Origin: Mesobacillus boroniphilus JCM 21738
Lineage (GTDB): Bacteria > Bacillota > Bacilli > Bacillales > Cytobacillaceae
Assembly: GCF_000517385.1 (NCBI RefSeq)
Contig: NZ_BAUW01000009.1
Coordinates: forward strand, 16,382 to 80,381
Direction of reading: 5' to 3'
Length of the DNA stretch: 64,000 bases
A program made the position numbers and the translations under genes. This document shows positions 62,528 through 64,000 of the stretch, piece by piece; position 1 is the first letter of the stretch; each line of letters starts with the position of its first letter. The notes under the pieces were generated by a model, which was given only the letters and a program-made list of their open reading frames with translations, searched no databases and was not told where the DNA came from.

Positions 62528-62609
62528 TATAAATTCCCCCTGTAGCTATTTTAAATACCTTAAGGGTATATTATCAAACCCAAAAATAATGTCAACAAAG
62601 CTGCTGACA

Positions 62610-63568
62610 TTATCTCCCCTTGTTATCATCTGAAAAAACGAGGTCAATACTGCGGAGAGTCATAAGTTCATGTCGGTCGTATTGATTTTGCATTAACAAC
62701 CGCATTGCCTGTGCCCGAATAGATTTCTCAATCACGTTACGAACATAGCGCCCATTCGAAAATGCGGCGGCACCAAGCGTCGATCTAACATTAACAAGGT
62801 GCTCCCGCAACTTCCGTTCTGCCTCGTGGCTCAGACTATATTCCCTCTCCTTCAGCATTCGCTGCCCGATTTCCATAAGCTGGTCTATTGAATAATCGGG
62901 AAAATCAATGACGAGCGGAAACCTTGAATGAAGCCCTGGATTCAGAGTCAGGAAAAATTCCATTTCCCTCGAATACCCTGCAAGGATTAAAATAAATTCA
63001 TGCTGCTTATCCTCCATGTGTTTAACCAGGGTATCAATCGCTTCCTTGCCGAAATCCTTTTCTCCCCACGGCCGAGGGAATAAGCTTCATCAATGAACAG
63101 GATGCCTCCCATTGCTTTTTTTATCAAATCCCGCGTTTTTTGCGCGGTATGCCCAATATATTCACCAACAAGATCAGCTCTCTCTGCTTCGATTAAATGC
63201 CCTTTTGACAGGACATTCATTTTGAGGAAGAGCTTCCCGATAATCCTGGCGACTGTTGTCTTCCCGGTTCCGGGATTCCCCTTGAACATCATATGCAAAG
63301 CCTGTTTTCCAGCCTTGAGCCCCATTTCTTCCCTTTTCTTATTCACATAGATCCAGGCATAAATCTCTTTGATCATCCTTTTCATTTCTTCCATGCCCAC
63401 AAGTGCGCCGAGCTCTTCCTCAATTTCTTTTAAAGCTGTGTGCTCCTGCGGGATTGACTTTGGAACCAGCTGCGATTCTGGCAATTCCTTTGTCAACGTC
63501 TTCCTCTGCTGAGCGTTCAAAACAATGCTGATTTGACCGTTGTTCTTCTTTCGAAGCGGTTGGTCCAA
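62610..63568 (-). CDS. spoVK: Stage V sporulation protein K, AAA+ ATPase, one-base deletion
   Basis: Walker A MMFKGNPGTGKTTVARIIGK, ADLVGEYIGHTAQKTRDLI, Walker B GGILFIDEAYSLGRG, then a frame break near 63066 (G run one short). Restored text GGEKDFGKEAIDTLVKHMED joins HEFILILAGYSREMEFFL and FSNGRYVRNVIEKSIRAQAM (sensor 2). About 320 residues as in B. subtilis. Needed for spore maturation after engulfment; CbxX/CfqX-type AAA+ hexamer. TTG start at 63568 with GAGAGG upstream fits better than GTG 63577. Next to hflX-ynbB-glnRA as in B. subtilis, with the TRIC, STAS and glutaredoxin-like genes inserted. Confidence 0.92.
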
Positions 63569-63577
63569 AGATATCAC

Positions 63578-64000
63578 CTCTCATTCCAGAAACAGTATAC
63601 GCATTCTTGCTGTATTTGTGATATTCACCTACAACACCATTCATGTTAAATACGAAGGACTTTAAGTTTAACGGGAATCCTCCCCGCACAATATTGGACT
63701 GGATTAAGTTCGACAAACTACAGCATCATTTATTTACTTTTGTCACAATATGCGCTTTCCCAAGAAATAAACTTCTATATTTATATGTATTCAAGGAAGC
63801 GGAAATTCATTTTTAAAATATACAATTATAGTTTAAAAGCAAAAGAACAATGGTTGAAATCGTCCCATTATAATATTGTTAGTTCACTCATAAGGGTGCA
63901 TTTAGCTTCGAAATGGGTTGGTCTTCATTCATAAGGGTATAATCCTTTTCCACTTTTCAACAGTATGCTTGTGAAATTTTTAAAGTACAGAAAGCGCAAG
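63578..64000. other. Terminal gap upstream of spoVK
   Basis: About 420 bp. Should hold the spoVK sporulation promoter on the minus strand; GTATACTGT near 63595 is a loose SigE -10 match. TTCACTCATAAGGGT (about 63882) and TTCATTCATAAGGGT (about 63928) form a direct repeat. The last 12 bases resemble the start of the interspersed repeat at 3861. A 64-codon ORF on the plus strand (63740-63934) has no ribosome binding site and is not called. Confidence 0.4.

Noticed and set aside
63740..63934. 64-residue plus-strand ORF at the right end
   Set aside because: No ribosome binding site, AT-driven composition, overlaps probable promoter DNA of spoVK.

Overview
The window is chromosomal DNA of an aerobic, spore-forming member of the Bacillaceae, broadly Bacillus/Mesobacillus-like; I cannot name the species. 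It carries sirA and spoVK (sporulation), lexA/yneA with Bacillus-type SOS boxes, GlnR/TnrA boxes at glnRA, AGGAGG-type ribosome binding sites with frequent TTG/GTG starts, and moderate-to-low GC. Two blocks match the Bacillus subtilis gene order: lexA-yneA-yneB-ynzC-tkt-sirA-yneF at the left (1-9.2 kb, with azoR, a lysozyme-like protein, an SDR and a VOC protein inserted between tkt and sirA), and spoVK-hflX(ynbA)-ynbB-glnR-glnA at the right (55.6-63.6 kb). The roughly 46 kb between lexA and glnA is accessory.

Layout. 9.2-27 kb: a mixed zone with a DinG/YpvA-like helicase, a run of small orphan membrane and lipoprotein genes, DUF4253, NUDIX, a nucleoside-kinase-like protein, a PAP2 phosphatase, decayed genes (a GNAT acetyltransferase and a possible nucleotidyltransferase remnant), a stand-alone RsbR-type STAS protein, a SWIM-SNF2 helicase, an SRPBCC-ArsR pair with its own operators, and a J1-like but divergent RNase J. 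27-55.2 kb: an aromatic-amino-acid catabolic island, almost all on the minus strand. It holds (a) a tyrosine operon (HPPD, HisC-like aminotransferase, flavin reductase, FAH, homogentisate dioxygenase); (b) an operon of hotdog thioesterase, phenylalanine-dehydrogenase-like enzyme, and E1alpha, E1beta and E2 of a 2-oxoacid dehydrogenase complex; (c) a TrpXYZ-type ABC transporter; (d) a complete phenylacetate operon paaK-A-B-C-D, an EthD-like gene, paaF, paaG, ALDH, paaH, paaJ and an enoyl-CoA hydratase, followed by paaX.

How it fits together. The ABC transporter would import aromatic amino acids. The PheDH-like enzyme would give phenylpyruvate, and the E1/E2 complex could decarboxylate it directly to phenylacetyl-CoA, which PaaABCD then epoxidises; PaaK covers free phenylacetate. 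Tyrosine leaves through HPPD and homogentisate. A palindrome with core TATAACGTTATA, or a clear variant, lies upstream of three of these units (37.56, 40.78 and 55.25 kb), suggesting one regulon.

Quality caveat. About 22 single-base indels, nearly all consistent with shortened homopolymers, break conserved genes (tkt three times, the ALDH three times, paaF twice, yneB, paaB, paaK, spoVK and others). Restoring one base re-creates the family sequence each time. I read these as sequence or assembly errors, not pseudogenes, and annotate the full spans. Intergenic gaps repeatedly contain short degenerate 'echo' repeats, with a different motif in each gap.
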